Below, piece by piece: positions 44,296-52,865 of a DNA stretch of 64,000 nucleotides; within the stretch, counting starts at the first letter, position 1, and each line of letters begins with the position of its first letter. Below the pieces are notes generated by a model. That model saw nothing but the letters and a program-made list of their open reading frames with translations. It was not told the origin of the DNA and ran no database searches. This DNA comes from Mycobacterium scrofulaceum (GTDB lineage Bacteria > Actinomycetota > Actinomycetes > Mycobacteriales > Mycobacteriaceae), in the NCBI RefSeq assembly GCF_002086735.1, contig NZ_MVIJ01000019.1:1-64000 (forward strand), written 5' to 3'. Made by a program: the position numbers and the translations under genes.

Positions 44296-44350
44296 CCAGC
44301 TTTGGTGAAGTATCTCACCAAAGCTGGTTTGGTGAACTGTTTCACCAAAC
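44296..44350. promoter_or_regulatory. Two tandem TetR operators before the MmpL gene
   Basis: Site 1: arms CCAGCTTTGGTGA (44296-44308) and TCACCAAAGCTGG (44315-44327), 13 bp, perfect, spacer 6. Site 2: GTTTGGTGA (44327-44335) and TCACCAAAC (44342-44350), 9 bp, perfect, spacer 6. Their centres are 27 bp apart and they share the TTTGGTGA half-site, so two dimers could bind side by side. Confidence 0.85.
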
Positions 44351-44461
44351 GATCGTAGTAGGGGGAGCCGTGCGACGGGGGATCTTTGCGGGGAGCGTTC
44401 TAACGTGCCGCGGGCAAGCCGGCGGCTGGTGCAGGGGGCTGCCGTTGCGTAGGGGACCGGA

Positions 44462-47400
44462 ATGACGGCGTCCGTCGACGCGGCCCGGCGCCCGCGCCGC
44501 GCCCGCACGCCGCTTGGGCGCACCGGTGAATACAGCGCCCGCCTGGCCGCACTGGGCCGGTTTGCCATCGGACGCAAAGGGGTGGTGATCGGCGGATGGA
44601 TCGGCGTTGCGGTGTTCCTCGCCGTCGCCTTCCCGCAGCTGGAGACGGTCGTGCGCCAGCAGTCGGTCCAGCTTTTGCCCGGCAATGTGGCGTCGTTCCA
44701 GGCGCTCGATCGGATGGCGGCCGCGTTCGATGAGCGGGGCGCCAAGACCTCGATCGTCATCGCGATGGAGGATCCCGCGGGGCTCACCCCGCCGGCGCGT
44801 CGACGCTACGACGCACTCGTCGCCAGGCTGCGCGCCGACAGGGCGCACGTGCTACTGGTGCAGGACCTTCTCGCGAATCCCGCTACCAAAGCCAGCGCCG
44901 TGAGCAAAGACGGGAAGGCGTGGTTCCTGCCGATCGGGATCGCCGGCACACTCGGCGACCCCAGGGCTGCCGACTCGGTCGACGCCGTGCGTGCCCACGT
45001 CTCGTCCGCCTTCACCGGGTCCTCGACCGTCGCTTACGTCACCGGTCCGGCCGCGACGTTCCGTGATCAAATCGGCTCCGGCGAGCACGAGCTGGTGCTC
45101 ATCTCGGTCGCGACCGCGGCCCTCATTGCGCTCATCTTGCTGCTGGTATATCGGTCAGTGACCACCGCCGTGCTGCCGCTGCTCGTCATCGGCGCGAGCG
45201 TCGCCGTCGGCCGCGGCGTGCTGTCGGCACTCGGTGAAGTGGGCGTTCCGGTTTCGCAATTCACCATCGCCTTCATGACGGCGGTTCTCTTGGGCGCCGG
45301 CACCGACTACAGCGTGTTCCTCATCAGCCGCTATCACGAGCAACGGCGGCAGGGCATCGCGGCGGAACAGGCGATCGTCCATGCCTGCGGCAGCATCGGA
45401 CGCGTGATCCTGGCTTCGGCGGCCACCGTTGCACTGGCCTTGGCGTCCATGGTGTTCGCCCGCCTGAGCGTGTTCCAGGGCGTTGGCCCCGCGTGTGCGG
45501 TGGCCGTGCTGATCGGATTTTTGGCCACCGTCACACTGCTGCCGCCGCTGTTGGCGTTGGCGGCCGCGCGTGGCATCGCGGAGCCCCGCGCCGACCTGTC
45601 TCGCCGGTATTGGAATCGGATCGCCGTCATGGTCGTACGACGCCCGGCGCCATTGCTGGCCGCAAGCCTGGTGGCGTTGCTGGCCCTGGCCGGCGTCGTG
45701 GCCACCATGACGATCAGTTACGACGACCGCGAAGGACAACCCGCCGGCACCGACAGCAACCATGGCTATCGGCTGTTGGATCGCCACTTTCCCAAAGACA
45801 CCGTGATCAACGAATTTCTGCTGGTGCAGTCCGGCACCGACATGCGCACCGCCAAAGGCCTCGCGGACCTCGATTCGCTGGCCTCCCGGGTTGCCCAGCT
45901 GCCCGGGGTCACGCGCGTTTCCGGCGTCACCCGCCCTACCGGTGCCAGACTCGATCAAGCGCAATTGTCTTGGCAGAACGGCCAAATCGGTGACAAGATG
46001 GCCGGTGCCGTCGCCGACGGGCAAGCTCACCGGGACGATTTGGCCAAGCTCACCAACGGCGCCGACCAACTGGCGGCCGGCCTGGGTCAACTCGATACCA
46101 CCTTGCGTCGCGCGCTCACGCCGCTGACCGACCTCTTGGGCCGGCCCGGAATGGGAGGCCAACAACTGCAGAACGCGCGCCCCCTGCTGGAGCAGCTCAA
46201 CGCCACCGCACCCGCCGTGGATCGAGCCATGCGCACCGGCGCGGGGCTGCGACCCCTGGCCCAGCAGGCCGCCGGCGCCATCGCCGCCATCGAACCCCTT
46301 GTCGCGGGCCTCGATACCTCGACCTGGTGTGCCACCACGCCGCAATGCGCGCAGTTGCGCGACGAAACACGGGTGCTCGTCACGCTGCGCGACGGTGGGT
46401 TCTTCGAGCGGGTCGCCGCTCTGAGCGACCCGTTTCGCCAAAGCACCACTCTTGCAGGCACACTCACCGACATCCGAGCCGCAGCCGCCGCTATGCAGCA
46501 GACGCTCGGTGCGACGGGCAACCCCGCTGACCTCATCGGCGACATCCACCGCCTGCAAGACGGTGTCGGCCGGCTCGCCGCGGGCGCTCAGGCACTCGCC
46601 ACCGGTGTGCATGCCCTCGCGGACAGCAACCTTCGGTTGCTCAGCGGCATGGGCCAGATCGCCGCCCAGCTGCAAAACGCCGCGCGCGCCACCTCGGGAT
46701 CAGATGCCGCCTCGGGTTTCTACCTACCTGCCGCGACATTCGAGAACCGCCGATTCAACGACCTGGCAAAGCATTTCATCTCTGCCGACGGGCGCACCGC
46801 CCGATTCGCCATCACATCGTCGTACGATCCCTACTCGGCTGACGCGATGGCGCTGAACCATCGGATCGTCGACACGGCGAACGCCGCCCGACCCAACACC
46901 ACGCTGGATGGGACCACCATGTCGATGGCCGGCTTTACCGCGGTCAATTCCGATCTTCAGCACTTGCTGTCCGCGGACTTCAACCGCCTGGCCGCCGCTA
47001 CCCTGCTGATCGTCGGCGTGGTCTTGATGCTGCTGCTGCGCGCAGTCGTCGCCCCGCTCTACCTGCTGGGCACCGTCGTGTTGAATTATTTCGCCGCCCT
47101 GGGCCTGGGAGTGCTGGTTTTCCAGTACGGTTTCGGCCACGCCATCGCCTGGCCCGTCCCACTCCTGGCGTTCATCCTGCTGATCGCCGTCGGCGCCGAC
47201 TACAACATGCTGGTCATCTCGCGCCTGCGCGAAGAGTCTTCCGTCAACATGCGCGTCGGTGTCCTACGCACCGTCACCCGTACCGGCTCCGTCATCACCT
47301 CGGCGGGCCTGATCTTTGCCGCCAGCATGTTCGGACTGATGATCGGATCGTTGGACATGATGGTCCAGGCCGGATTCGTCATCGGATGCGGACTGCTGCT

Positions 47401-47494
47401 GGACACGTTCGTGGTGCGAACGCTCACCGTTCCGGCCATCGCCACCCTCTTACGGGAGCGGAGCTGGTGGCCGCATCGATCCGGCGCCTCATGA
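44462..47494 (+). CDS. MmpL-type RND lipid/drug transporter
   Basis: A 1010-residue RND permease with twelve transmembrane helices in two blocks (one N-terminal helix, then 190-400, and the C-terminal block 840-1000) and two extracytoplasmic domains. The first is short and the second is long and rich in helices (about 420-800). Proton-relay pairs are Asp282-Tyr283 (GTDYSVFLISRYHE) and Asp913-Tyr914 (GADYNMLVISRLRE), as in MmpL3. MmpL proteins export lipids, siderophores or drugs. No MmpS or lipid synthase gene is adjacent; the regulator and its two operators are. The 3' end overlaps a convergent TetR gene by 6 bp. Confidence 0.9.
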   Translation: MTASVDAARRPRRARTPLGRTGEYSARLAALGRFAIGRKGVVIGGWIGVAVFLAVAFPQLETVVRQQSVQLLPGNVASFQALDRMAAAFDERGAKTSIVIAMEDPAGLTPPARRRYDALVARLRADRAHVLLVQDLLANPATKASAVSKDGKAWFLPIGIAGTLGDPRAADSVDAVRAHVSSAFTGSSTVAYVTGPAATFRDQIGSGEHELVLISVATAALIALILLLVYRSVTTAVLPLLVIGASVAVGRGVLSALGEVGVPVSQFTIAFMTAVLLGAGTDYSVFLISRYHEQRRQGIAAEQAIVHACGSIGRVILASAATVALALASMVFARLSVFQGVGPACAVAVLIGFLATVTLLPPLLALAAARGIAEPRADLSRRYWNRIAVMVVRRPAPLLAASLVALLALAGVVATMTISYDDREGQPAGTDSNHGYRLLDRHFPKDTVINEFLLVQSGTDMRTAKGLADLDSLASRVAQLPGVTRVSGVTRPTGARLDQAQLSWQNGQIGDKMAGAVADGQAHRDDLAKLTNGADQLAAGLGQLDTTLRRALTPLTDLLGRPGMGGQQLQNARPLLEQLNATAPAVDRAMRTGAGLRPLAQQAAGAIAAIEPLVAGLDTSTWCATTPQCAQLRDETRVLVTLRDGGFFERVAALSDPFRQSTTLAGTLTDIRAAAAAMQQTLGATGNPADLIGDIHRLQDGVGRLAAGAQALATGVHALADSNLRLLSGMGQIAAQLQNAARATSGSDAASGFYLPAATFENRRFNDLAKHFISADGRTARFAITSSYDPYSADAMALNHRIVDTANAARPNTTLDGTTMSMAGFTAVNSDLQHLLSADFNRLAAATLLIVGVVLMLLLRAVVAPLYLLGTVVLNYFAALGLGVLVFQYGFGHAIAWPVPLLAFILLIAVGADYNMLVISRLREESSVNMRVGVLRTVTRTGSVITSAGLIFAASMFGLMIGSLDMMVQAGFVIGCGLLLDTFVVRTLTVPAIATLLRERSWWPHRSGAS

Positions 47495-48097
47495 CCCCGC
47501 CAGCATCCCGTCGATCAGCCGGTGCAACACCTGCCGGGTCTCCCGGCGCATGCGCTTCGGGTCCTCGGCCGTGGCGATCAGCATGGCCGCCTCGTCGAGC
47601 GCACCGATCAACACGTGCGCCAGCGGCCGTACCGGTTGCTTCGGCAACTCGCCGGCCCGGATTGCCTCGGTGAGCAACTGCTCGGTCATGCCCAGGCTGT
47701 ACCGCTGGGCGACGTCGCGAAAACCCGCCCAGCCCAGCACGCTCGGCGCGTCCAGCAGCATCAGCTGGCGCACCTCCGGGTCGCCGGAAACGTCCAGCCA
47801 CGCCTCGACCGCGGCGCGGATCGCGCCCGCCGGCGTCGTCGATCCCGACTCGGCCACCAGGGTGCCCATCCGGGCCATCACGTCCTGCTCCACGGCCTCG
47901 ACGACCTCGCGGAACAGCGCCGCCTTGTCCGCGAATTGGTGGTACATTGCCCCGCGCGTCACACCCGCCGCGGTCGCGATCTCCGGCGTGCCGACCTCGG
48001 CGTAACCGCGTAGCCCCCACAGCTTGCGGGCAGCGGCGATCAGCGCGTCGCGGGTCGCCGCGGAGCGCTGTTCCTGGGTCCGTCTCTTGCTTTCCAT
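47489..48097 (-). CDS. TetR family regulator
   Basis: A 202-residue TetR protein: TQEQRSAATRDALIAAARKL, then helix-turn-helix TPEIATAAGVTRGAMYHQFA (about 36-55). The C-terminal domain has LLDAPSVLGW, a motif of the TetR_C_33-like group. ATG 48097 begins just before the DNA-binding domain. It is divergent from an alpha/beta hydrolase; the 66-bp gap is filled by repeated operator-like sequence, so autoregulation plus control of the hydrolase (and perhaps the next SDR) is likely. Confidence 0.87.
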   Translation of the reverse strand: MESKRRTQEQRSAATRDALIAAARKLWGLRGYAEVGTPEIATAAGVTRGAMYHQFADKAALFREVVEAVEQDVMARMGTLVAESGSTTPAGAIRAAVEAWLDVSGDPEVRQLMLLDAPSVLGWAGFRDVAQRYSLGMTEQLLTEAIRAGELPKQPVRPLAHVLIGALDEAAMLIATAEDPKRMRRETRQVLHRLIDGMLAGS

Positions 48098-48098
48098 A

Positions 48099-48139
48099 CA
48101 GCCTGTTGGTAACTTACGAACAGACAGCCTGTTTGTAAG
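48099..48139. promoter_or_regulatory. Repeated TetR operator
   Basis: CTTACGAACAG (48113-48123) and CTGTTTGTAAG (48129-48139) are inverted with 10 of 11 matches around ACAGC. ACAGCCTGTT-x-GTAA is also directly repeated at 48099-48113 and 48124-48138, 25 bp apart. It lies between the divergent TetR and hydrolase genes. Confidence 0.75.
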
Positions 48140-48163
48140 TGTATCCCGAGGTAGGAGTTCTCT

Positions 48164-48994
48164 ATGTCGACGATCGACATTAGCGCCGGAACCATCCATT
48201 ACGAAGCAACCGGACCCGAAGGCGGCAGGCCGGTGGTCTTCGTGCACGGGTACATGATGGGCGGCGAGCTGTGGCGTCAGGTCGGTGAACGGCTGGCCGG
48301 CCTCGGGCTGCGCTGCATCGCCCCGACCTGGCCGCTGGGCGCGCACCCCGAGCCGTTGCGCCGCGGCGCCGATCGCACCATCACGGGCGTCGCGGGCATG
48401 GTCGCCGAGGTGCTGACCGCGCTCGACCTCCATGACGTGGTGCTGGTCGGTAACGACACCGGCGGGGTCGTCACCCAGCTGGTGGCCGTGCACCACCCCG
48501 ACCGGCTCGGGGCGCTGGTGCTCACGAGTTGCGATGCCTTCGAACACTTTCCGCCGCCGATCCTCAAACCGGTGATCCTGGCCGCCAAGTCGAAGGCGAC
48601 GTTCCGGGCCGTGGCCCAGGCCATGCGGCTGCCCGCGGCCCGCAAGCGCGCGTTCGACGGGCTCGCGCATCGCAACATCGACGACCTCACCGAGGCGTGG
48701 GTGCAGCCGGGGCTCTCCGATCACCGCATCTCCGAAGACCTGCGCCGGTTCACGCTGTCGATGCGCACGGAGGTCACGACGGGTGTGGCGGCCCGGCTCC
48801 CGGAGTTCGACAAGCCCACCCTGATCGCCTGGTCGGCCGACGACGTGTTCTTCGAGCAGGAGGACGGTGCCCGCTTGGCGGCCACCGTCCCCAACGCCCG
48901 CCTCGAGGTCATCGACGGCGCCAGGACCTTCTCGATGATCGACCAGCCGGACCGGCTCGCCGACCTGTTGTCGACGATCGCGGTGCGCACTTAA
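48164..48994 (+). CDS. Alpha/beta-hydrolase, Asp-nucleophile type with altered His position
   Basis: A 276-residue hydrolase. The oxyanion region is FVHGYMMGG and the nucleophile elbow is VGNDTGG, giving Asp98 as in haloalkane dehalogenases and epoxide hydrolases rather than Ser. The late catalytic His, expected in a G-x-G/R-H-F-x-x-x-E/D motif, is replaced: the sequence reads GARTFSMIDQPDRL with Thr255 there. Without His the covalent ester would not be hydrolysed in the usual way, so the protein may be a binding protein, or another His may be used. It is controlled by the adjacent TetR; an SDR follows after 32 nt on the same strand. Confidence 0.8.
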   Translation: MSTIDISAGTIHYEATGPEGGRPVVFVHGYMMGGELWRQVGERLAGLGLRCIAPTWPLGAHPEPLRRGADRTITGVAGMVAEVLTALDLHDVVLVGNDTGGVVTQLVAVHHPDRLGALVLTSCDAFEHFPPPILKPVILAAKSKATFRAVAQAMRLPAARKRAFDGLAHRNIDDLTEAWVQPGLSDHRISEDLRRFTLSMRTEVTTGVAARLPEFDKPTLIAWSADDVFFEQEDGARLAATVPNARLEVIDGARTFSMIDQPDRLADLLSTIAVRT

Positions 48995-49026
48995 CCAGCT
49001 ACGCCGGCGGCGGTAGCGTCTTGCCC

Positions 49027-49797
49027 ATGTCAGCTACGACGTCATCGCTGCGAGGGCGGCGGATCCTGGTCACCGGCGGCGCAACCGGAATCGGCGCGGC
49101 CGCCGTGGGAGCCCTCACCGAGGCGGGCGCCGAGGTCGCCGCCACCTATCACAACACCCCGCCGCCGGACGGCCTCGCGGCCAGTTGGTTGCAATGCGAC
49201 GTACGCGACGCCGACGCCGTCTCCGGCATGGTGCGGGCGGCCGCCGACCGCCTGGGCGGACTCGACGTGCTGGTGCACGCCGCGGGGTTGTGGCAGGCCG
49301 GAATTCCCGGCTACATCGGCGTCGAGGAGATCTCCTCCCTGCTGGACACGAACGTCAAGGCGACCATCCTGACCAATCAGGCGGCCTACGCCGTGATGAA
49401 GGAGCAGGACCCCAAGGGCGGCAGGATCATCAACTTCGGCTCGTCGGAAGCCGTGATGGGCAGCCCGATCTCGGCCGTCTACGCCGCCACCAAGGGTGCG
49501 GTCCAGGCGTGGACGCGGTCGGCCGCCAAGGCATGGGCGGCCGACAAGATCACCGTCAACGCTTTGGCGCCGGCGGTGCAGACGGCCGGCGCGGACCGGT
49601 TGCGCGAGTTCCTCGGCCCCGACGCGAGCGCGTTCATCGACCAACAGATGCAAATGATGATTCCGATGGGCGGAAAGTTGGGCGACCCCGCGCGCGATCT
49701 CGGCCCGATGCTGGTCTTCCTGGCCGGCCCCGGATCGGGATTCATCACCGGGCAACTGCTCGCCGTCGACGGCGGCCTGATGATGGTGGGCGGTTGA
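49027..49797 (+). CDS. Short-chain dehydrogenase/reductase
   Basis: A 256-residue SDR: cofactor loop LVTGGATGIGAAA, VHAAGLWQ, catalytic Ser in NFGSSEAVMG, Tyr/Lys in VYAATKGAVQAW, and the C-terminal dimer strand GQLLAVDGGLMMVGG. It is the second gene after the TetR-controlled hydrolase and probably in its operon (32 nt gap). The fold starts with the ATG at 49027. Confidence 0.85.
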   Translation: MSATTSSLRGRRILVTGGATGIGAAAVGALTEAGAEVAATYHNTPPPDGLAASWLQCDVRDADAVSGMVRAAADRLGGLDVLVHAAGLWQAGIPGYIGVEEISSLLDTNVKATILTNQAAYAVMKEQDPKGGRIINFGSSEAVMGSPISAVYAATKGAVQAWTRSAAKAWAADKITVNALAPAVQTAGADRLREFLGPDASAFIDQQMQMMIPMGGKLGDPARDLGPMLVFLAGPGSGFITGQLLAVDGGLMMVGG

Positions 49798-50144
49798 TCC
49801 GGTCCCGGCTTCTGGCCTTGGGCGTGGTCTTTCCCGGCCGCCGGCCGACCACCGTGACGTCACCGGCCAGGTGGGCGCGCCGACCCCGGGTGTAGGACTC
49901 GGCGAGGAAATGTCGCGCCCGGTTCCTGAGCAGGATCAGCGAGCGGTGCAACTCAAACAGCATGAGGCCATGTTCGCCGTTCGATGCGAACCAAGAAGCT
50001 ATACACGCAGTCTTCGATCGGGAATCCTTGGAGAAATTGCGATGAAATGTTGCACCGCGTGAGGTCGCGAAGGCTTGGGGTCGCGAGCGTGGGCGGCGCC
50101 CACCGACTGCCGCGGTGTGACGGCCTTCGGCCCGCCGCTACCAT
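49798..50144. other. Gene-free stretch, partly of lower GC content
   Basis: No reading frame here resembles a known family. Short frames exist on both strands (for example minus 49963-49745, starting MLFELHRSLILLRNRARHFL) but have Arg-rich tails typical of chance frames. About 49945-50065 is visibly more AT-rich than the neighbouring genes and may be the remains of a lost gene or the promoter region of the acyl-CoA ligase. Confidence 0.45.
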
Positions 50145-50163
50145 AAGACGGACCGTCTCGTCT
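50145..50163. promoter_or_regulatory. TetR operator (site A) before the acyl-CoA ligase gene
   Basis: AAGACGGACCGTCTCGTCT, with the palindromic core AGACGG-A-CCGTCT (50146-50158), 36 nt before the ligase ATG. The identical 19 bases occur at 62160-62178, beside a TetR gene and the acyl-CoA dehydrogenase gene. Confidence 0.85.
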
Positions 50164-50199
50164 CGCAGTGGCCATGCATAGTGAAGGTGAATCCGATCG

Positions 50200-51843
50200 A
50201 TGACTGACGACACGATTCAGGCGCTGCTGCGCAAGCGCTTGTCCGATCCCGGGCTCGCCGTCAAACACCTTGGGCTGCAATGGAGTTGGAGTCGGTACCT
50301 GGCCGGGGCGGCGGCGCGGGCGGCGGCCCTGATCGCCGCTGCCGACCCGGGCCGGCCGATGCACGTGGGCGCCCTGCTGGGAAACAACCCCGAGATGCTG
50401 GCCCAGATGGCGGCGGCCGGGCTCGGCGGCTACGTGCTGTGCGGCCTGAACACCACGCGGCGAGGCGAGGCGCTCGCCGCCGACATCCGGCGCGCGCACT
50501 GCCAGTTCCTGGTCACCGACGCCGAACACCTGCCCCTGCTCGACGGCCTGGACCTGCAGGAAACCCGGATCCTCGACACCTCGGCGCCGGAGTGGGCCGA
50601 GTTCGTCAAGGAGGCCGGCGAACTCGTGCCCCATCGGCAGGTCACCGCGATGGACCCGTTCATGATGATCTTCACGTCCGGCACGAGCGGCAACCCGAAG
50701 GCAGTGCAGGTTTCCCACCTGATGGCCACCTTCGCCGGCCTCAACCTGGCGCAGCGCTTCGCCCTGACCGAGCGGGACACCTGCTACGTGTCCATGCCCC
50801 TGTTCCACTCCAACGCGGTCGTCGCCGGGTGGGCACCCGCGGTGGTTTCCGGCGCCGCGATCGTGCCGGCCAGGTTCTCGGCGAGCAACTTCCTCGATGA
50901 TGTCCGACACTACGGCGCGACCTACATGAACTACGTCGGCAAGCCGCTCGCCTACATCCTGGCCACCCCGGAACGCGACGACGATGCCGACAACCCGTTG
51001 CGCGTCGCCTTCGGCAACGAGGCCAACGACAAGGACATCGAGGAGTTCGCGCGCCGCTTCGGTGTCCAGGTCGAGGACGGCTTCGGCTCCACCGAGAACG
51101 CCGTGATGGTGATCCGCGAGCCCGGCACGCCGAAGGGCTCGATCGGCAAAGGGGTGGACGGGGTGGCGATCTACAACAGCGACACCGTCACCGAGTGCGC
51201 GGTCGCGCGGTTCGACGCCGACGGCGCACTGACGAATGCCGACGAAGCGATCGGCGAGTTGGTCAACACGGCCGGTTCGGGTTTCTTCACCGGCTACTAC
51301 AACGACCCCGAAGCCAACGCCGAGCGCATGCGCCACGGCATGTACTGGTCCGGCGATCTCGCCTACCGCGACGCCGAGGGCTGGATCTATCTGGCCGGTC
51401 GCACCGCCGACTGGATGCGGGTGGACGGCGAGAACCTTGCCGCGGCGCCTATCGAACGGATCCTGCTGCGGCACAATGCAATCAACCGTGTCGCGGTGTA
51501 CGCGGTTCCGGACGAGCGGGTCGGCGATCAGGTGATGGCCGCGATCGTCCTCAACGCGGGACACACCCTCGACCCCGACGCGTTCGAGGCGTTCCTCGAC
51601 GCGCAGCCCGACCTGTCGCCGAAGGCCCGACCGCGCTACGTCCGGATCGCCACGGACCTGCCCAGCACCGCCACCCACAAGGTGCTCAAACGCCAACTGA
51701 TCGCCGAGGGCACGGCCATCGGTGCGGGGGAAGCGCTGTGGGAGCGCGAGTCGCGCGGCACGGCCTACGCGGTCACGGCGTCTAGCCAGGACCTTGGGGC
51801 ACTCGGCGGCGGATCTGCCCCTTCGACCGCTTCACCCGTCTGA
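50200..51843 (+). CDS. Acyl-CoA synthetase (FadD-type, FadD1/FadD17-like)
   Basis: A 547-residue adenylate-forming ligase. The P-loop is FTSGTSGNPKAVQ (158-170), followed by GFGSTEN (the A5 motif), YWSGDLAYRD (A7) and, near the C-terminus, PSTATHKVLKRQL, which holds the catalytic Lys. It converts a carboxylic acid, ATP and CoA to acyl-CoA. The N-terminal pattern (MTDDTIQALLRKRL) resembles the mycobacterial FadD1/FadD17 group, some of which act on sterol side chains. An operator shared with the acyl-CoA dehydrogenase 12 kb away argues that it supplies that pathway. The 3' end overlaps the convergent PadR gene by 62 bp. Confidence 0.88.
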   Translation: MTDDTIQALLRKRLSDPGLAVKHLGLQWSWSRYLAGAAARAAALIAAADPGRPMHVGALLGNNPEMLAQMAAAGLGGYVLCGLNTTRRGEALAADIRRAHCQFLVTDAEHLPLLDGLDLQETRILDTSAPEWAEFVKEAGELVPHRQVTAMDPFMMIFTSGTSGNPKAVQVSHLMATFAGLNLAQRFALTERDTCYVSMPLFHSNAVVAGWAPAVVSGAAIVPARFSASNFLDDVRHYGATYMNYVGKPLAYILATPERDDDADNPLRVAFGNEANDKDIEEFARRFGVQVEDGFGSTENAVMVIREPGTPKGSIGKGVDGVAIYNSDTVTECAVARFDADGALTNADEAIGELVNTAGSGFFTGYYNDPEANAERMRHGMYWSGDLAYRDAEGWIYLAGRTADWMRVDGENLAAAPIERILLRHNAINRVAVYAVPDERVGDQVMAAIVLNAGHTLDPDAFEAFLDAQPDLSPKARPRYVRIATDLPSTATHKVLKRQLIAEGTAIGAGEALWERESRGTAYAVTASSQDLGALGGGSAPSTASPV

Positions 51844-52435
51844 CGGGGTCTCGCGTTGTGCCCGCGGCTATCTCGTCGCGCAGCTGCGCGATGTTGGCGA
51901 GCTCGGCGTACAGGCCGCGGATTGCATAGTCCAGGACGGCCAACGAGAACCGCTGATCCGGGTCGTCGCTGATGCCGAGGTCGCGCGACCGCTGCCGTGA
52001 CCACAACGCCTCGTCCAGCCGCGCCCGGGTCGCCTCCAGGTGCCGGTCCAGCGTGTCCACGATGAGTTCCGGGTCCTCGCCGCGGGCGAGCCAGGTCTTG
52101 AGGATGACGGGGTGCTTGACGACCACCTGGTCCTGGCCCGGGAAGTGTTGCACCCAACGGCGCAGCGCGTCGAGCCCTGTGTCGGTGGTCTCGTACAGCG
52201 TGATGGCCCGCTTGCCGGACCGGGCGCCGATCTCGCCGACCATGCCGCGCGCCAGCAGGCGGTTCAGCTCGCGCCGCACGTGGCTGACCGACGGGGACCA
52301 GTAGAAGTGGCCCACTGATAATTCGGCGCGCATCTTGATCTCACCCGCGGTGAGTTGCTCGTCGTTGGCGGCCAGCACGCCCAGCACCAGGTAGGCGGTC
52401 ACCGGCAGGCCGTCGCTGGTGTGTCGGGGGCTCAC
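51782..52435 (-). CDS. PadR family transcriptional regulator
   Basis: A 217-residue PadR-type protein: winged helix at about 10-85 (AYLVLGVLAANDEQLTAGEI, then WSPSVSHVRRELNRLLARGM) and a PadR C-terminal helical domain (about 95-180). It starts at GTG 52435, 7 nt after the DUF35 stop, so it is the last gene of the amidohydrolase-CoA-transferase-thiolase operon. PadR proteins often sense phenolic or other small ligands. Its likely targets are the operon itself or the convergent ligase. Confidence 0.85.
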   Translation of the reverse strand: MSPRHTSDGLPVTAYLVLGVLAANDEQLTAGEIKMRAELSVGHFYWSPSVSHVRRELNRLLARGMVGEIGARSGKRAITLYETTDTGLDALRRWVQHFPGQDQVVVKHPVILKTWLARGEDPELIVDTLDRHLEATRARLDEALWSRQRSRDLGISDDPDQRFSLAVLDYAIRGLYAELANIAQLRDEIAAGTTRDPVRRVKRSKGQIRRRVPQGPG

Positions 52436-52442
52436 GGCCGGC

Positions 52443-52865
52443 CTACTCCTGTCCGGTGAAGTACGGCAGCGTCACGTCGGGGCCGACGGCATGAAACTGC
52501 ACCCGCACGCGCATGCCGATCCGCAACTCCCGCGGCGCCACCCCGACGACGTTGGTCAGCATCTGGTAGCCCTCGTCCAGCGTGACGATCGCCGGCGCGT
52601 ACGGCGGTTCGAATTCCGCCGTCACCGGCCGGTGCACCACCGTCCAGCTGTAGATCTCGCCGCGGCCCGCGCCGCGCTCCCAGCGCAGCTGCGCCGCAAG
52701 GCATTGGCGGCAATGCTCGGTCGGCGGGAAGTTCGCCAACCCACAGGCTTCGCAGCGCTGGTAGCGCAATTCGCCCGACCGGCACCCCTCCCAGAAGGGG
52801 AGGCTGAGGTGGCTACTGGCGTGGGGCACCGGTCCGGCCTGTGGGCGCAGGGCATCGGAACTCAC
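52443..52865 (-). CDS. DUF35 / Zn-ribbon OB-fold protein (thiolase partner 1)
   Basis: A 140-residue acyl-CoA-associated DUF35 protein. An N-terminal helix is followed by a rubredoxin-like zinc ribbon with Cys38, Cys41, Cys52 and Cys55 (RCEACGLANFPPTEHCRQC), then an OB fold (about 66-135). DUF35 proteins bind thiolase-fold partners; in cholesterol breakdown ChsH2-DUF35 is needed by the Ltp2 aldolase. The start is GTG 52865, overlapping the stop of the thiolase-like gene by 3-4 nt, so the pair are made in equal amounts. Confidence 0.85.
   Translation of the reverse strand: MSSDALRPQAGPVPHASSHLSLPFWEGCRSGELRYQRCEACGLANFPPTEHCRQCLAAQLRWERGAGRGEIYSWTVVHRPVTAEFEPPYAPAIVTLDEGYQMLTNVVGVAPRELRIGMRVRVQFHAVGPDVTLPYFTGQE

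Noticed and set aside
49745-49963. 72-codon minus-strand frame starting MLFELHRSLILLRN
   Set aside because: The first residues look protein-like, but the tail is Arg-rich and overlaps the SDR end; there is no ribosome site or family match, so evidence is insufficient.
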